Shown piece after piece: positions 40,201-43,900 of a DNA stretch of 64,000 nucleotides (position 1 is the stretch's first letter; each line of letters begins with the position of its first letter). The notes beneath the pieces are model-generated. The model saw only the letters and a list, made by a program, of their open reading frames with translations, was not told where the DNA came from and searched no databases. Source of the stretch: Babylonia areolata. Taxonomy: Eukaryota > Mollusca > Gastropoda > Neogastropoda > Buccinidae. The translations under genes and the position numbers were made by a program. The DNA lies in assembly GCF_041734735.1 (NCBI RefSeq), contig NC_134876.1, positions 26,855,752-26,919,751 on the forward strand, in the 5' to 3' direction.

Positions 40201-40869
40201 ACAGCTTCACACTGTCCAGCTTCAAAACAAAGCAGTACAGCCCCATACTGTTTTTACTGGTATTGTGTTGTGTTTCTATATAATATGTACGATTTGGGCT
40301 GCTCTTCCCGTGGAGAGAGATTAACAACAGTTTCTGGGTGTGTTTTTTTTCTGCCTGTAAGTGTTTTTGTTTTCCTATCAAAGTAGATTATTCCACAGAA
40401 ATTTGCCAGGGACTGATGTCTTCCTACTATAGAAGTACTTCAACTTTTACTGTGTGATTCACTTTAACCTAAATCACACTACCTGTCTGTATCATTCTTG
40501 CCATTTGCGGAGAAAAAAGTAAAAAAAAAACAAAAATGTGATCATTGTTTATCAGTAGTAATCTATTATCATAAATATCAAGCTTCCCACAATCAATAAT
40601 TTTACAAACAGCTGTGTTAGTAAGTTTGTATGTCAGTAAAACAGCCAGCCAGAAATGCAGTATGCCATGCTTTTTCCAAAGTCATGTTCTTTAACTAGTT
40701 TTAGTCTGCAGAATGTTATATTCTTCAGTAATTGTTCATGTTATTTCTGATAATATAGTTTTGTTCACAATTATCTACTTTTTTCACCCCATTTTAATAA
40801 TCACAGATTTTGCATCCTTACTCCCCAATAAACCTTTTCCCAGCACAAACACAGACAGGCACACATGCA

Positions 40870-40911
<42 letters not shown>

Positions 40912-43900
40912 GACAGACACTCACAGTTCATTCCACATAATCTGTTGTCATTCAAAATCAAAGAAACAGAAAACACCTACACACTTACCTTCATGGGCAC
41001 TCTCAGAGGTAAATCAGCCATGATATCATCATAGACGTAGTGTTCATGAGCACAGCTCACAAGTGCTTCATGTACCTGCTTGCCGTGCACCAGAATAACA
41101 TACATGTGTTTCCGGTGACGCAGATCAGAAAGGTCTGTTGCAAAGTTCACATCACCTGGGGAAAAAAACATTCACTCGTTTACTAACCTCAAAGGTTTAT
41201 TTTTACTTTTAAAATGTTTGATTACCAAGCAGACTTCATCAAGGATAAAAACTTATCAACTGATTTAAGTGATTAGGAACATATAATTGAGAAAAGACAT
41301 CTGTTGAAAGGAGTCGTTGTTCTGTGGAAAATGTTGCTTTATTTTTAAAGAAATTTGTGTGTCTGTTTTGTTTTCTTCCTGACAATTCCATCATCTGCAT
41401 TATTTTGACATTTGATTAGTTTGATAGTGATACTGAGGTAGTGACATTCTGTTATAACTGCAGGAGTCAATTAAACAGCGAGCATGTGTGTACACACAAT
41501 ATGAATGTGCTGATGAGTTTTGAGTGTGTGAAGGTAGGTGCTTGCTGACACAGATCTATGTGAGTGAAAGCAGCACGTGAAGCAAAGCCAAGCGGAATAA
41601 AGTTCCACCCACCTGAGATGAGGACAACTTTTGTTTCCGGTGGATGGGTGTCAGCAAACCGCCGCAGACTCTGACGGATCTTGTCGTCTGCTGCATTCTT
41701 GGCTGTTGCACTAATGTGCACCACATTAACCTGTCAAAACAGTCAGACCAGCAAGCAGTGAATTGCAGTTGTCAATGCGACTTAGGATCAAGGAACAAAC
41801 AAGCTGAGTGGTTGTTTCAATCGGTAGATGCAGTTGAATGGTAAGGATTTTCCTCAGTTTGAAGTCTGCAGTTTTACGTAAGTCACTGACATGGTCGAGC
41901 ATGGAAAGAGCTGAATCAAAAAATACTCCCGGGTTTCTGACAGAATTCTGAAAGCTGACATCAGCATTGCAGTCAGTCAGGGTATATGGTCTGAAATGTG
42001 ACTTTGAGCATACTAAGAACCTAGAATAAATATGGCTTCTGTCTTGAGGTCATCAAGTTTAATTCACTCAGTATGGCCAGTCCTCTCTTCTCCTCTACAC
42101 AGACCCCTCGGATGTCCAGTGGGTGTCTCAATGACCCAACCTTTAGCTTCCGTCGTCAGAATTGTGGTATTCTTTGTCAACATTCACCTCTTCAGTATAA
42201 GAGCCTTCTGCTTGCAATATTTTGATGATGGTAACTTGGGTGAAATGCTGTTTACATCGTCTCTTTCGCCGTTCGTATGGAGAGAGTTAAGCTAGTTTGT
42301 CAGCATCCACTCATTCACAGCAACAATGCATTTGTATCTATATTATTTACAGAGGAGGACAAAAGAATTCAGGGAAGGAGCTTCAGTGAGTTGGGCGTTA
42401 TCTGCAAACTTGTGAAAATCACACTAATGTTGCCTGATGATGTTGGACAGTGGGTGAGTGTACAGGCTAAATAACACTGCACCTGAACTGAGCCTTGGGG
42501 AACATTATATCGAACAGGAAGAGGTCTGGAATCAAAATGAGAACTGGAAATGAACACCCTTTGACCTTCGAGTGTGATTGGAGAGGCAAGATTTAAATCA
42601 ATCCAGACCTGTGCCAGAGATTCCAAAAGTATGATGAACTAAGACAGCTGAGAAGAATATCATGATCTATTGTCTGGAAGGCTGCAGAGAGATCGAGCAG
42701 ACACAGAACTGAGACATCTCTGTTGTCTGTGCAGGACAACAATGTGTCAGATATACATGTGTAAGAGGGCTGTCTCTGTACTGTGTTTCTGTCTGTAAGC
42801 AGACTGAAACACTTCAAGGTCACTGGATGACAATTGACTGAGGAGTTGACGAAGATCAACTCTTTCAAGGTCAGTGGATGATTTTGAGGAATTAAATATT
42901 AGGTCTGATATTGATTTTCCAAAAAATGCACAAAATAATTCAAATCTACAAACCATTTGCACATATGTGTCAGATATTTTAAATTCTTCAGACATTGATT
43001 GCATGATATGGCACCTCGTGTTCTGGTGCCACCTGGGAGTTAACAAAAGCAAACGTCAACATATGTGCTTCTGACACAACAAAAGGAGAATCTCCACATA
43101 TAATAGCAGCATCTGTCAGAACTGAATTAGAAGAAAATTTTGATTATCATTTAAAAGTTTACACTGATGGCTCGGTCCTGGATGATAGCAGTGCAGGATC
43201 TGCTTTTGTCATTCCTGACCTAAAAACAGAAAAATCATATTATTTAGGTAAGGGACATTCAATTTTTACAGCTGAATTGGTGGCCATCCTTATGGCTTTA
43301 AATCATCTTGTTGATATACCAATCATAGTAAGTAATATCCTATTTTGTGTTGATTCTCAATCTGTCTTAAAAAGTTTGCTCCATTTTGAGAATAATCAAA
43401 GAGAAGATTTATTGTTTGAAATTAGGTATTTATTGCACTCCCTATTTGTGAAGGGTACGAATGTTGATTTTTGTTGGATACCATCCCACACCGGATTCCG
43501 TTATAATGACCAAGCAGACGGGCAGCAAAAGGGAGCAAAAAATCATATAGATAGTATAAAAGTATATTGCCCATTGTCATACAAGGAAATAAGCAATATA
43601 CTAGAAAGAGACTTTTATAGGTGCTTGAATTCAAGTCTAAAACCTCATCAGTTGACTCTCTCAGACTTTGGTCCGATTCGCAGACCAATTCTGAGTTTAG
43701 CTCTCAGACTATTATCAAATTCATTACGGACCAAGTATTGTTCTAATGTCAAGTGCATATGCTTTAATAACCTGACAATTGAGCATATAATTTTTCACTG
43801 TAGTTTGATGAAGCCTTTTGTACACAAAAGTGTGTCTTCACAAGTGACTGAGAACATTGATGTTTTTGACTTTATGCATTCATTATCAGTTGTTTCGCTT